Notes under the pieces: model-generated
What the model was told of the DNA's origin: nothing
Database searches by the model: none
What the model saw: the letters and a program-made list of their open reading frames with translations, nothing else
Made by a program: the position numbers and the translations under genes
Source: an uncultured Bacteroidia bacterium
GTDB lineage: Bacteria > Bacteroidota > Bacteroidia > J057 > CALAJH01
NCBI GenBank assembly: GCA_937922655.1
Contig: CALAJH010000012.1
Location: 62,001 to 126,000 of the forward strand
DNA length: 64,000 bases
Reading direction: 5' to 3'
Shown: positions 7,409 through 16,001 of the stretch, one piece after another
Layout of the letters: each line of letters begins with the position of its first letter
Position numbering within the stretch: the first letter of the stretch is position 1

Positions 7409-10000
7409 TTATTTAACCACGTGGATTTTTCTCGAAACGCTTGCCCCATCCATGGAAAGATTGAGCAGGTAAAGGCCTTCACTCAGAGCGTCCACCGGCA
7501 CGTCGTGAATTTGGTCGTCCAAAGTTGTTCGGTAAACAACGTTTCCGCGTACGTCCGTCAAAGTGGCAACCAACGGCATGCCGGTCGCGTCGTTTCGGCG
7601 AATTTCAAATTTGTCGCGAGCGGGATTGGGATAAACGGCAATCGAACGAAGCAGACGTTGGGCCGCCGTCGCGGTGGTATCGGTGTCTTGCGGCGTCTCG
7701 TATATGTCGGAGATGTCGATGGCCAATTCAAATTGGGTTTGAGTACAAGGCTTTCCGTTGATGTAGGCACGGAGGGTAACGGTATAAGCGGCGGTGTCGG
7801 CAAAATCGTGTGAAGCATTGACGCCCGTTGTGGTCTGTCCGTTGCCAAAATCCCATTCAAACGTAACCCCCTGAGTAACGGGAGACGTATTCACAAAATT
7901 GACGCGGTAAGGGCCTTGTCCTTGGTTGAAAACGGTTGTGGATGTGGTGAAGCTCGCTTGTAAAGGCCCCAATATTTGGATATTGAACGGTTGCGAATAG
8001 CTGACGGGATTGGAAGCGGCAACGCGAACTTGATAGTTGGCGCTAGGTTCCAAATCGATGGGAAGGGTAATCGTAACGTTTCCCGAGCCGGCGGGCGTTG
8101 CTATTATGGTCGGCGAAGCAAACGCGCCGGACGGAGAAGAGAGTTGAACTTGATAAGTGTTGCCTTGCGCGGGTTCGCCGTCGACGTCGATGTTCAAGGT
8201 AAAAGACTCGCCCGGGCAATAGGCTCCGTCGCCCGTCGTGGTCGTCGTGATGGTAATGTCGCCGCCGGTGGGGGTGATGTTGTTGGTCAGCCGATTGTTC
8301 GTAGCATTGAGAATCGGACGCTTGAGACGGTCTTGATTGAATCGCATGATGACGGGAACGACCGTAATATCGTTAGCCTTCCATGTTTCGGGGATGGTAA
8401 AGGTGTACGTGCGTTCGTACTGCGTCCCGGGGGTTACGGTTGCGGGAATGCTTTGCGCCGTTCCCCACGAACCGCCCAACATCGCACGCAGCACGTGTTT
8501 GTGGTTGTAACCGACGATGGGATTGCCCAAATTGTAAAACGGCGTGTTCGATTGATTGTTCATGTAGTTGGTTTGGTCGTAACCCGAACCCGTGCCCGTT
8601 ACGTTGTTTTCCACCAAAAATACATTGAAGCGAAAGTCGTCGGTGATTTCCGCGTAAAATTCACCACGAACCGTGATGCGAAACTGGCGGGTAGTCGGGT
8701 CGAATTGTTGTTCAAAGATGGAAACGGAGGCCGGCGACGGTACGTTGCGGTTTTCGTTGACGGCTTGGTTCCAGATGTTTACGCCATAACTGCCGTTGGC
8801 GTCCTCAACGCCGATACCCGTTATCCATGCCCACGGCATCTTGTATCGATTGACGGACAACTGCGGAAACGCATTCAATCCCAATCCCTGCATCGCTTGC
8901 ACGCCTTCGGGGATATCCAGATCGCTGGGACCGGCCATTTCGCCGTGAACGGCGATGGGGATGACGTCCTCGTTTTGGTTCACCACTTGATCCAAGTACA
9001 AGTGTCCCCATGGACAGTAACCGCACGTGTTGCTGGTGTATTCCTCCAAAACGATTTTCTTTTCGGGAATGAAGCCAAGCGCCACCAATGCGCTGCTTAA
9101 TGAATTGTCGTCGGGCGTGGGGTCTTCTTCACCGTTGGGCAACGAAACTCCGACCGTTATGTTGTAGGTTCCGGCGACGGTGATGTTCCAAAAGTTAGGG
9201 TGATTGACGGTGCGTGTTTGGTTGAAGGGAAGGGGTGGGTTGAGGTTAACTACCGCGGTTACGGGGGAGCCGCCGTTAATCGTATAGCTTAGGGTTACGC
9301 TGTTTAAGTTGGTGGAACCCGCGTTGCGAATCGTTGCTTGAATTTGGCGGTTGCCCAAACCGACGTACTCCGTCGTTTGTAAGTTGTAGCTCACCAAACC
9401 GACTTCGTTGGGCTGAGGTTTGAAAATCCTAACGTTGTCTATGGCTATACCGTCGTTCCAAGAATCGCTGTCCGAATAGCGAAAGCGAAAGCGCACGTTC
9501 GCGTTGCCAAGGTAAGCGGACAAATTATAGGATTTGTTTTGCCAGTTGTTGTCATCCTCGTCAAAGTCTTCCACCAGCGTATAATTTTCGCCGCCGTCGA
9601 TACTTACCCAAAGTTGGCCCACTTCGCGTTGTCCGTTGTTATAAAGCGATTTTTTGAAATACAATTGGAAGGTTAGGTAGGCTTCGTCCACGGTGGACAA
9701 ATCCACGGACGGAGTGGTCAGCAGGCATTCGCTGTTGTTTCCGTTTTGTCCCGCGTTGTCGTCGTTGACGGCGGCTACGCCCGAATTGCCCGGGATGGCA
9801 AGATAATTCGACGCCAAGTTGTTGGCCGCCCCAATGCGCCAACCCTGCCATCCGGACGTTACGAACGGCGTTGCCGTCCATCCCGAAGGCACTTGATTGG
9901 GCGTGTCGAAACCTTGCTCGAGCAGTACCTGAGCAGATATTGGCTTCAATTCGACAAAAAGCATTAACGTCAATAATAATGCTTTGTAGTAAATTTTCAT
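7409..10000 (-). CDS. secreted Omp28-related / PKD protein with T9SS type A sorting domain
   Basis: The start at 10000 gives MKIYYKALLLTLMLF, a signal peptide ending near ISAQ; the frame is open to 10042. Domain order of the 863-residue protein: an MAM-like cleaved-adhesin (choice-of-anchor J) domain at about residues 25-190; a CARDB-like domain (200-300); an Omp28-related thioredoxin-like domain starting near residue 310 with a CGYC pair in EEYTSNTCGYCPWG; an Ig-like region; a PKD domain (WDFGNGQTT) near 700; and a C-terminal sorting domain (SIAVYPNPARDKFEIRR). It should be exported by Sec and then T9SS and anchored at the surface. The substrate of the CXXC domain is unknown. A strong terminator follows. 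Confidence 0.88.
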   Translation of the reverse strand: MKIYYKALLLTLMLFVELKPISAQVLLEQGFDTPNQVPSGWTATPFVTSGWQGWRIGAANNLASNYLAIPGNSGVAAVNDDNAGQNGNNSECLLTTPSVDLSTVDEAYLTFQLYFKKSLYNNGQREVGQLWVSIDGGENYTLVEDFDEDDNNWQNKSYNLSAYLGNANVRFRFRYSDSDSWNDGIAIDNVRIFKPQPNEVGLVSYNLQTTEYVGLGNRQIQATIRNAGSTNLNSVTLSYTINGGSPVTAVVNLNPPLPFNQTRTVNHPNFWNITVAGTYNITVGVSLPNGEEDPTPDDNSLSSALVALGFIPEKKIVLEEYTSNTCGYCPWGHLYLDQVVNQNEDVIPIAVHGEMAGPSDLDIPEGVQAMQGLGLNAFPQLSVNRYKMPWAWITGIGVEDANGSYGVNIWNQAVNENRNVPSPASVSIFEQQFDPTTRQFRITVRGEFYAEITDDFRFNVFLVENNVTGTGSGYDQTNYMNNQSNTPFYNLGNPIVGYNHKHVLRAMLGGSWGTAQSIPATVTPGTQYERTYTFTIPETWKANDITVVPVIMRFNQDRLKRPILNATNNRLTNNITPTGGDITITTTTTGDGAYCPGESFTLNIDVDGEPAQGNTYQVQLSSPSGAFASPTIIATPAGSGNVTITLPIDLEPSANYQVRVAASNPVSYSQPFNIQILGPLQASFTTSTTVFNQGQGPYRVNFVNTSPVTQGVTFEWDFGNGQTTTGVNASHDFADTAAYTVTLRAYINGKPCTQTQFELAIDISDIYETPQDTDTTATAAQRLLRSIAVYPNPARDKFEIRRNDATGMPLVATLTDVRGNVVYRTTLDDQIHDVPVDALSEGLYLLNLSMDGASVSRKIHVVK

Positions 10001-10243
10001 TTTATTGTAAATAAATTTTGATTTTTTGGGCTTGATTTCCACCGCTGTTTAAGACCGTAAAATTATGAAAATTTTTACTTTTCACATAACACATTTTAAA
10101 TTTATTCTAGGTCCATGCCTTAAACCTAAATGATGACGGACGGTAAAGCTTTATACTTTTATCGAGAACGCGCCAAGATAATCTTTAAGATTGTTTGCGG
10201 CGGGTAGGGGAGGGGAAAAAACGTTTTTTTTCTTTGTTTTACT

Positions 10244-10251
10244 TATTTTTG
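10244..10251 (+). promoter_or_regulatory. -7 element TATTTTTG of the ABC ATPase gene
   Basis: Matches TAnnTTTG exactly and ends 5 nt before the GTG at 10257. If this is the promoter the mRNA has almost no leader. No clear -33 box is seen at the usual distance; the upstream DNA is a T-rich run. Confidence 0.45.
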
Positions 10252-10256
10252 GCCCC

Positions 10257-11912
10257 GTGACGGAAAAATCCAACGACGTAGTTTTACGTGTCGCGGGCAT
10301 AAGCATCGAAATTTCGGGACGAAAGGTTGTCGAAGACGCAAGTTTTGAGGTTGAAAGGGGTAAAACGACGGCTTTGGTCGGAGAATCGGGAAGTGGAAAA
10401 ACGATGACCGCTTTGTCTTTGTTGGGACTTTTGCCGGCGGGCGGCAAAGTCGTTGCAGGGACGGCCGCCTATTTTGACGAGGGCGTCGAAACGCAATTGA
10501 CTTCTTTGAGGCCAAAAGATTGGCAAAAAATTCGCGGAAAAAAAATTTCCATGATTTTTCAGGAACCCGCCGCCGCCCTCAATCCCGTTTTCACCGTCGG
10601 GCGACAAACCCTCGAAATTATCGCCGCCCACGAACGTCTTCCAAAGTCCGAAGCCTACGAAAGAATTCTTGGTTTGTATGGGGAAATGGGTTTGGAAAAT
10701 CCCCGAAAAATCTTTGAATCCTACCCCCACCAGCTTTCGGGCGGTCAAAAGCAACGGGCCATGATAGCCATGTCCGTTGTCTGTCGCCCTTCGTTGCTTT
10801 TGGCCGACGAGCCAACCACCGCCCTCGACGCCACCGTTCAGCAAAAGGTGTTGGCCCTGCTCCAAGAGCTTCAACGCTCGAGAGAAATAGCCATCGTTTT
10901 TATTTCCCACGACCTTTCGCTGGTTAAGCGGGTTGCCGACAAGGTGGCGGTTTTATACAAAGGGCGAATCGTGGAATCGGGATTGACCGAAGAGCTTTGG
11001 GGCCGGCCGAAACACCCTTACACCCGGGCATTGTTGGCATCTCGTCCGCGTTTGGGTTTTTACCCACGGCGACTGCCCACCGTCGGCGAAGAATTTAACG
11101 TGCTTGAACCCAAATCCACCGCGACGACGCTCCGTCCTCAAACGATTATTGACGTAAAGAACCTAAAAGTCGATTACAAAACGGGCGCCGCTAAGTTTAC
11201 CGCCGTAAACAACGTCTCTTTTGACGTATACCGGGGCGAAACTTTGGGGCTGGCCGGAGAGTCGGGAAGCGGCAAGTCTACGATTGGAAAAGCGTTGTTG
11301 AAACTTGTCCCTGCAACCGGAGGCGTGTATTTTCACGATGCGGACGCGTCCGTGGAACTACTCGCATTGAACGAAAGCAAATTTCGTCCGTATCGTAAGC
11401 GATTGCAAATTATTTTTCAAGACCCTTATGGCTCGCTTAATCCCAAAATGACCGTCGGACAAACCATTGTCGAGCCGATGAGGGTGCATCGCTTGCATGC
11501 CGGCGACAAAACGCGAATGCAAAAGGCGGCGGAGTTGTTGGAAAAAGTGGGAATGAAGGCGGACATGCTCGAACGTTTGCCGCACGAACTTTCCGGGGGC
11601 CAACGCCAACGTGTGGCCATAGCACGGGCGTTGGCGCTCGAACCCGCTTTTATCGTCTGCGACGAATGTGTATCGGCCCTTGACGTTTCCGTTCAGGCCA
11701 CCGTTCTCAATTTGCTCAACGACCTCAAAGACGAATTCGGACTTACGTATCTGTTCATTTCCCACGACCTTGCCGTTTTACGGTACATGTGCGACCGTAT
11801 CATGGTCATGAAGTCGGGGGAAATCGTGGAATCGGGCGCCGCGGACGATGTCGTTTCCCGTCCGCGGCGCCCGTACACGCAATCGCTCGTAAACGCCGCG
11901 CCAAAAGACTAA
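10257..11912 (+). CDS. ABC transporter, two fused ATPase domains (oligopeptide/dipeptide type)
   Basis: 551 residues with two complete ATP-binding cassettes, as in fused DppD-DppF / YejF-type proteins. Domain 1 has GESGSGKT, LSGGQKQR and DEPTTALD; domain 2 has GESGSGKST, LSGGQRQR and DECVSALD (Cys replaces the usual Pro or Ala after DE). Each domain ends with the oligopeptide-type extension (KHPYTRALL, RRPYTQSLV). It powers uptake of peptides or similar solutes, but no permease or binding-protein gene is adjacent. The GTG start at 10257 is chosen because upstream codons encode only low-complexity sequence and a -7 element lies just before it; no ATG precedes Walker A. Its stop overlaps the convergent gene by 4 nt. 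Confidence 0.92.
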   Translation: MTEKSNDVVLRVAGISIEISGRKVVEDASFEVERGKTTALVGESGSGKTMTALSLLGLLPAGGKVVAGTAAYFDEGVETQLTSLRPKDWQKIRGKKISMIFQEPAAALNPVFTVGRQTLEIIAAHERLPKSEAYERILGLYGEMGLENPRKIFESYPHQLSGGQKQRAMIAMSVVCRPSLLLADEPTTALDATVQQKVLALLQELQRSREIAIVFISHDLSLVKRVADKVAVLYKGRIVESGLTEELWGRPKHPYTRALLASRPRLGFYPRRLPTVGEEFNVLEPKSTATTLRPQTIIDVKNLKVDYKTGAAKFTAVNNVSFDVYRGETLGLAGESGSGKSTIGKALLKLVPATGGVYFHDADASVELLALNESKFRPYRKRLQIIFQDPYGSLNPKMTVGQTIVEPMRVHRLHAGDKTRMQKAAELLEKVGMKADMLERLPHELSGGQRQRVAIARALALEPAFIVCDECVSALDVSVQATVLNLLNDLKDEFGLTYLFISHDLAVLRYMCDRIMVMKSGEIVESGAADDVVSRPRRPYTQSLVNAAPKD

Positions 11913-11923
11913 TCGTCTTTTTT
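11903..11923. terminator. hairpin embedding both convergent stop codons
   Basis: AAAAGAC (11903-11909), loop TAATC (11910-11914) and GTCTTTT (11915-11921), followed by more T. The stops of the ABC gene (TAA 11910-11912) and the opposite gene (TAG on the minus strand, 11909-11911) both fall at the loop. The A-run and T-run flanks would let it work in both directions, but the stem is short and AT-rich. Confidence 0.5.
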
Positions 11924-12193
11924 CGGTGCGGAAAGCTCGGTTTGGGCCTTGTGTTTCGGATTGGCGGGCATTGGTTCGGCGGGTTCTTGTTTTTGTTTTT
12001 CGTTCAACACGGTAGACGCCCGAAACTTAGGCTCGTTCAAATTTTCGTTCTTTTCTTCCACAACCACCTCTCGAACCGGTACGTCGATTCGGTCGGAAGC
12101 CCGGTAAAATTTGACGGGTTCGCCACCGGGGTTTTGTGCAAACAACGAACCCGACGTCAAAATTGTTATAAGAATTGCCGATGTCGGTTTCAT
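11909..12193 (-). CDS. small secreted charged protein, unknown function
   Basis: 94 residues: a signal peptide (MKPTSAILITILTSGSLFAQ) followed by a mature part of about 75 residues rich in Glu, Lys and Pro, without cysteines or recognisable domain. It starts 4 nt behind the stop of the 374-residue secreted protein gene, so the two form one transcription unit and probably act in the same place. I do not recognise a family. Confidence 0.7.
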   Translation of the reverse strand: MKPTSAILITILTSGSLFAQNPGGEPVKFYRASDRIDVPVREVVVEEKNENLNEPKFRASTVLNEKQKQEPAEPMPANPKHKAQTELSAPKKDD

Positions 12194-12197
12194 GTGT

Positions 12198-13322
12198 TTA
12201 TTTTTTTATTAATCCTACGGTTAACGAGCAGACGAGGAACGAACCGGGGGCGTAAGCGGCGCCGATGGTATAATTATGCGTCGGCCCCATGTTTTGACTT
12301 CTGATTTCTACGGTATAAGTTCCGGGAGGAATATCGCTTATGTAATACGAAGATACAAAAGATCTTATTCCGCCCACGAGATTGCTGGTATTGTCGACAA
12401 TGGTGGTTATGGCGCGTTGCATGACGCTGTTTACATTGATAATTATCGCCGCTTGAACGCCGATATTGGCGTTGGCAAAGTTTTGCAATTGCGCCGCGCC
12501 ATCGGTGTAAATGTAGAAGTCGTAGTTCGAGCCGTCGGCGGGGACGATAATGGTTTGGGTAAGTCCCGGAATTGCCGCGTTTCCGCCGGGCGCCAAGGTA
12601 ACGCCTCCCGTCGAGAAAACCGTAGAAAAACGTTGGCCTTGGGTGGCGCTGACCCATATCGGCGGCACGCCGGGGCCTTGCGAAACCAAAGCTTTTCCCA
12701 ACGTGCCCGCATTGCCGTTGGGCATCAACGCTCCGCTAAACCGAACGTTTCCTTCGACGTGCAATTTTTCGGCGGGCGTGGCCGTTCCGATACCGACGTT
12801 GCCGCCCGGAGTAATGCGCATGTGTTCGGCGCCGTTGGTACGCAGCGAAAGGGCGACGGGTTCGTTTGTACCGACGTAGTTGAATGCAGGGTCGACGCCG
12901 TCGTTGCCCGTCGTCAGCCAGCTGTCGGTCGTCGGATATACCGAGGACAAACGCCATCCACCGCCCACGTATACGAACGTTGCCATGCCGCCGCCGTGAG
13001 GTATTTTGTATCCGTTGAACATCGCTTGGTCGTCGACGTCGTCGTTGTAAATGGCCAAGCGTTGCCCGTCCGTTGGAGCGCCCAGATAAGTAACGTTAAT
13101 CGTTCCCGCGCCCCCGCCTTCAAGGATGTGAAACGTGGAGTAATTGTTGGGGATATCCACGTCTTGAAATCCGTTGGGATGGGCGGCATAGCTTCTTGCG
13201 GCGTAAGCTCCCGCCACATCGAGCTTTACCGTCGGTGCAACGATACCTATACCGACGTTTTGACCGCTAAGCATCGTTACGGTCGAGCAGACCAGTGTTA
13301 AATATGCATAAAGCTTTTTCAT
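12198..13322 (-). CDS. secreted protein with VGIGT-type tail-fibre-like motifs, unknown function
   Basis: 374 residues with a signal peptide ending near MLSGQ. Two copies of the motif common in Bacteroidota surface and tail-fibre-like proteins are present: NVGIGIVAPTVKLDVAG at residues about 21-37 and NVGIGTATPAEKLHVEG near 178. Between them lies a Gly-rich beta region and after them a C-terminal domain of about 170 residues that I do not recognise. No T9SS sorting motif is visible at the end, unlike most cargo here. It is the first gene of a pair with the 94-residue protein. Confidence 0.75.
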   Translation of the reverse strand: MKKLYAYLTLVCSTVTMLSGQNVGIGIVAPTVKLDVAGAYAARSYAAHPNGFQDVDIPNNYSTFHILEGGGAGTINVTYLGAPTDGQRLAIYNDDVDDQAMFNGYKIPHGGGMATFVYVGGGWRLSSVYPTTDSWLTTGNDGVDPAFNYVGTNEPVALSLRTNGAEHMRITPGGNVGIGTATPAEKLHVEGNVRFSGALMPNGNAGTLGKALVSQGPGVPPIWVSATQGQRFSTVFSTGGVTLAPGGNAAIPGLTQTIIVPADGSNYDFYIYTDGAAQLQNFANANIGVQAAIIINVNSVMQRAITTIVDNTSNLVGGIRSFVSSYYISDIPPGTYTVEIRSQNMGPTHNYTIGAAYAPGSFLVCSLTVGLIKK

Positions 13323-13370
13323 GATAACTGAAATTATGATTGACTACCTTTTTACTTAAAACACATCATA

Positions 13371-13378
13371 CAAAAATA
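13371..13378 (-). promoter_or_regulatory. -7 element (TATTTTTG on minus strand)
   Basis: Exact TAnnTTTG match on the minus strand, 48 nt upstream of the ATG at 13322. A 16-bp palindrome directly abuts it on the upstream side. No TTG box is found at -33. Confidence 0.45.
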
Positions 13379-13394
13379 ATTTCTTTAAAGAAAT
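13379..13394. promoter_or_regulatory. 16-bp perfect palindrome, possible operator
   Basis: ATTTCTTTAAAGAAAT reads the same on both strands and sits where the -15 to -30 region of the 374-residue protein's promoter would be. A related half, TTTCTTTAAA, recurs at 13410-13419. The high AT content makes chance possible. Confidence 0.4.
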
Positions 13395-13761
13395 CGTATA
13401 AAATTTGGTTTCTTTAAAAATAATTTTTAGTTTTTTCGTATGGAACGCAATTTAAGTACGTTTTCGTTTGCAAAAATTATAATTTCGTTAAGTTAAAAAT
13501 AAATTTTTTGGAGTCGTCGATGTTTGCGGCGGGCAATGGCAATCGGGGCGACAATAATTACACAATCGCTCAAAATTTTATTTTTTTCATAGTTAAAAAA
13601 ATATCTTTGGGTTTCAAAACGCCGTCCGTCTAACCGCGCCTTTTTGAAGGGAGAAGCGCTTGAATGCGTCGAGCGTTGCCGACGCGGCAACGAATCCCGT
13701 TCGCCGTCGTTGCGGGGGGGGTCGTACGCTTTATAAAAAACGTCGGCTTAACTCATTACGC
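13395..13761. other. gene-free stretch
   Basis: No credible coding region is seen. The first half is very AT-rich. A hairpin with arms CGTTGCC (13674-13680) and GGCAACG (13686-13692) and a 5-nt loop lies near the downstream end, without a T-run on either strand. Confidence 0.5.
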
Positions 13762-14043
13762 CTAGTCGCGGCCTAAGGGCGAAAACAATGCCGCACACCG
13801 CTCTATTGCTTCGGCCAAAGCGAAATCTTTATTGGTGATTCGGCCTTCCGAGTGGGTGAAAAGGGATATATTAACAACGTTGTAGCAGTTCGACCAATCG
13901 GGATGATGGTCGAACTTTTCGGCATCCAAAGCCACGAGGGTCATGAACGCCCATGCCTGCACAAAATCTTTGAACACGAACTTGGCGTGTAAAGCGCCGT
14001 TTTCAAGCCTCCAACGGTCATGAGATTTCAACCAAGATTCCAT
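13762..14043 (-). CDS. phhB: 4a-hydroxytetrahydrobiopterin dehydratase (pterin-4a-carbinolamine dehydratase)
   Basis: 93 residues, the normal size. The family signature is complete: His46-His47-Pro-Asp-Trp, Tyr54-Asn-x-Val and Thr63-His64, with Asp73 in TNKDF. The enzyme recycles pterin for aromatic amino-acid hydroxylases and also occurs where no hydroxylase is known. The frame is open far upstream (14154), but that part is an Arg-rich shadow of the overlapping gene; the ATG at 14043 gives the usual N-terminus and begins 11 nt after the PurF-like gene ends. No phenylalanine hydroxylase gene is in the window. Confidence 0.9.
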   Translation of the reverse strand: MESWLKSHDRWRLENGALHAKFVFKDFVQAWAFMTLVALDAEKFDHHPDWSNCYNVVNISLFTHSEGRITNKDFALAEAIERCAALFSPLGRD

Positions 14044-14054
14044 ATGAGATACGT

Positions 14055-15983
14055 TTAATATGCGCGACGGGATTTGTTTTCGTAAAAATGAACGAAAGCG
14101 CGATTGGCGACGACGTTGCCTCCGTCGGTGGGATAGTCGCCGTCGAAATACCACGTGCCGTTGTATTCGGGTATGGGTAGGCGGTTTTTGGTCATCGCCG
14201 ATTTTAGCCCGTCAATGGATTGATATATCATAATCAAGGGGATGTTCAAATCCGGCGGGCGTACAAGTTCGGCAATTTTGGCGGACAAGGTTTCGAGGTC
14301 AAACGGAGCGTAAACGGCTTTTACGGCGTTTTCGGTATGGGCTTTTTTTTGGGAGAAAAGTTCTTTGCACCGAAGGTAGGTTTGTTGTATGAGCGTTTCG
14401 TTTCCCGTTTCTTTGAGCAACGCTATCGCCGCCTGAAAAGCGACAAACTTTTCGAGTTGCGACATATCGATGCCGTAACAATCGGGGTAGCAAATGGGAG
14501 GGGCTCCGGAAACGAAAACGATTTTTCTCGGACGCAAACGGGCAAGCATCGTTAAAATCGAGGCTTTGAGCGTCGTTCCGCGAACCACCGAGTCGTCCAA
14601 GCACACAAGATTGTCGATTCCCTCCCTAAGTACGCCCCGGGTTACGTCGTAAACGTGAGCCGCCAGCTCGCCGCGCGACTTGTCGTCGCTGATAAACGTT
14701 CTCAGGTGGGTGTCTTTGACGACCAGCTCCTCGGCGCGAACGTGTTTGTGAAGCAAGGCTTCGAGCTCGTCCGCTTTTATCGTTCCTCCTCTCAAAAGAA
14801 CGGCTTTTTTCTGTTCGTCGAGCCGATGTTCCAAACCTTCGACCAAACCTCGAAACGCGGCGCGGGCGGTGTTCGGAATATAGGTGAATACCGTGTTTTC
14901 GATTTCGACGTGTTTTAGTATAGGCTCGACAAGGGCGGCGCCTAATTTTTTTCGCTCGGCGTAAATTTCGGGGTCGGTGCCGCGAGAAAAGTAAATGCGT
15001 TCAAAAGTACATTTTCTGCTCTGCCGCGCCTCCAAAAATCGAACTTGCGAACTTTGTCCGAAAGGATTGACGACAAGCGCCGTTCCGGGAGGAATTTCCA
15101 CCGTTTCGTCGGGGTGGACGTCCATGGCCGTGGCAATGGCCGCACGTTCGGAAGCGGCAACGATGACCTCGTCGTTTTCGTAGCTGTATGCGGGGCGAAT
15201 TCCATTCGGGTCGCGCATGACAAACAAGTACCCCTGTCCCGTAGCCCCCGCCAATACGTATCCCCCGTCCCAGTATTCGGACGAATCTTCAAGCCAGCTT
15301 TTGACGTCCAACGCCGATTTCATGTATTGAGAAAACGCCACGTTGTCCTTTTTTTCGGGGCGGTCGGCACACCGAACGTCGAATTCGTCAAAGAGGCGTT
15401 CCACTTGTTTTTCAAGAAAATAAGCCATGCGTTCCAATACCATGAACGTATCCGAACGCCGAAGCGGATGTTGTCCTTTACGCACCAGCTTGTGAAACTG
15501 CACGGCGGGGTTGGTTAGGTTGAAGTTGCCCGCAAGCATCAAACTTCGCGAACGCCAATTGCTCGTTTTTAATACGGGATGGCAATTGTCCAACGAGAGC
15601 CCGCCATAGGTTCCGTAGCGCAAATGGCCGACGAGGATTTCACCCGCAAAAGGAAACCGACGGTAGAGTTCGTCGTCGCTTAGATTGGGATGTTTGTCAA
15701 GCAAACGTTGGTAGCGGGCTTCGACGGCGAGGATAAGGGTTTGCCAACAAGGAGGGGGATGGACGACGCGTTTGCGGACCATGAACGGTTTTCCCAACGG
15801 AGCGGCCAAACGCACCGCACCCAAACCCGCTCCGTCTTGTCCCCGATTTTGTTGCTTTTCGAGCAAAAGATACATTCGCCGGAGTCCCCAAAGCGGGGCG
15901 CCGTATTTTTGCCGGTAAAAAGCGTGCGTTTTTTTCAAACGCAAAACGGCAAGGCCGCATTCGTGGCCTAGGCTTTCGGTCAT
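14055..15983 (-). CDS. amidophosphoribosyltransferase-like protein (long Bacteroidota paralogue of PurF)
   Basis: 642 residues, considerably longer than classical PurF (about 470-510). The N-terminus HECGLAVLRL places Cys9 as the expected glutaminase (class II amidotransferase) nucleophile after an eight-residue leader. NRGQDGAG, GHLRYGTYG and AGNFNLTN are further glutaminase motifs. The phosphoribosyltransferase PRPP loop reads CLDDSVVRGTT near residue 470. Extra sequence lies in the glutaminase half and between the domains. It belongs to a group commonly annotated as amidophosphoribosyltransferase in this phylum; whether it does the first step of purine synthesis or another reaction is not decided by sequence. 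It sits between a membrane protein gene (18 nt) and phhB (11 nt). Confidence 0.85.
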   Translation of the reverse strand: MTESLGHECGLAVLRLKKTHAFYRQKYGAPLWGLRRMYLLLEKQQNRGQDGAGLGAVRLAAPLGKPFMVRKRVVHPPPCWQTLILAVEARYQRLLDKHPNLSDDELYRRFPFAGEILVGHLRYGTYGGLSLDNCHPVLKTSNWRSRSLMLAGNFNLTNPAVQFHKLVRKGQHPLRRSDTFMVLERMAYFLEKQVERLFDEFDVRCADRPEKKDNVAFSQYMKSALDVKSWLEDSSEYWDGGYVLAGATGQGYLFVMRDPNGIRPAYSYENDEVIVAASERAAIATAMDVHPDETVEIPPGTALVVNPFGQSSQVRFLEARQSRKCTFERIYFSRGTDPEIYAERKKLGAALVEPILKHVEIENTVFTYIPNTARAAFRGLVEGLEHRLDEQKKAVLLRGGTIKADELEALLHKHVRAEELVVKDTHLRTFISDDKSRGELAAHVYDVTRGVLREGIDNLVCLDDSVVRGTTLKASILTMLARLRPRKIVFVSGAPPICYPDCYGIDMSQLEKFVAFQAAIALLKETGNETLIQQTYLRCKELFSQKKAHTENAVKAVYAPFDLETLSAKIAELVRPPDLNIPLIMIYQSIDGLKSAMTKNRLPIPEYNGTWYFDGDYPTDGGNVVANRAFVHFYENKSRRAY

Positions 15984-16001
15984 GCCTCAAAACTAAGAAC
16001 T

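Noticed and set aside
7976-9100. 374-codon open frame opposite the Omp28-like gene
   Set aside because: Entirely antisense to a gene with strong domain evidence; Arg/Val/Gly-rich translation typical of a shadow frame.
12276-13301. 341-codon open frame opposite the VGIGT protein
   Set aside because: The opposite strand has a signal peptide and family motifs; this frame is a low-information shadow rich in Arg.
13493-13690. 65-codon minus-strand frame in the gap before phhB
   Set aside because: Lys/Arg/Ser-rich translation without motif, promoter or partner; treated as non-coding.
13674-13692. Hairpin CGTTGCC/GGCAACG as a terminator
   Set aside because: Only 7 bp with no T-run on either strand; kept as a note in the gap description.
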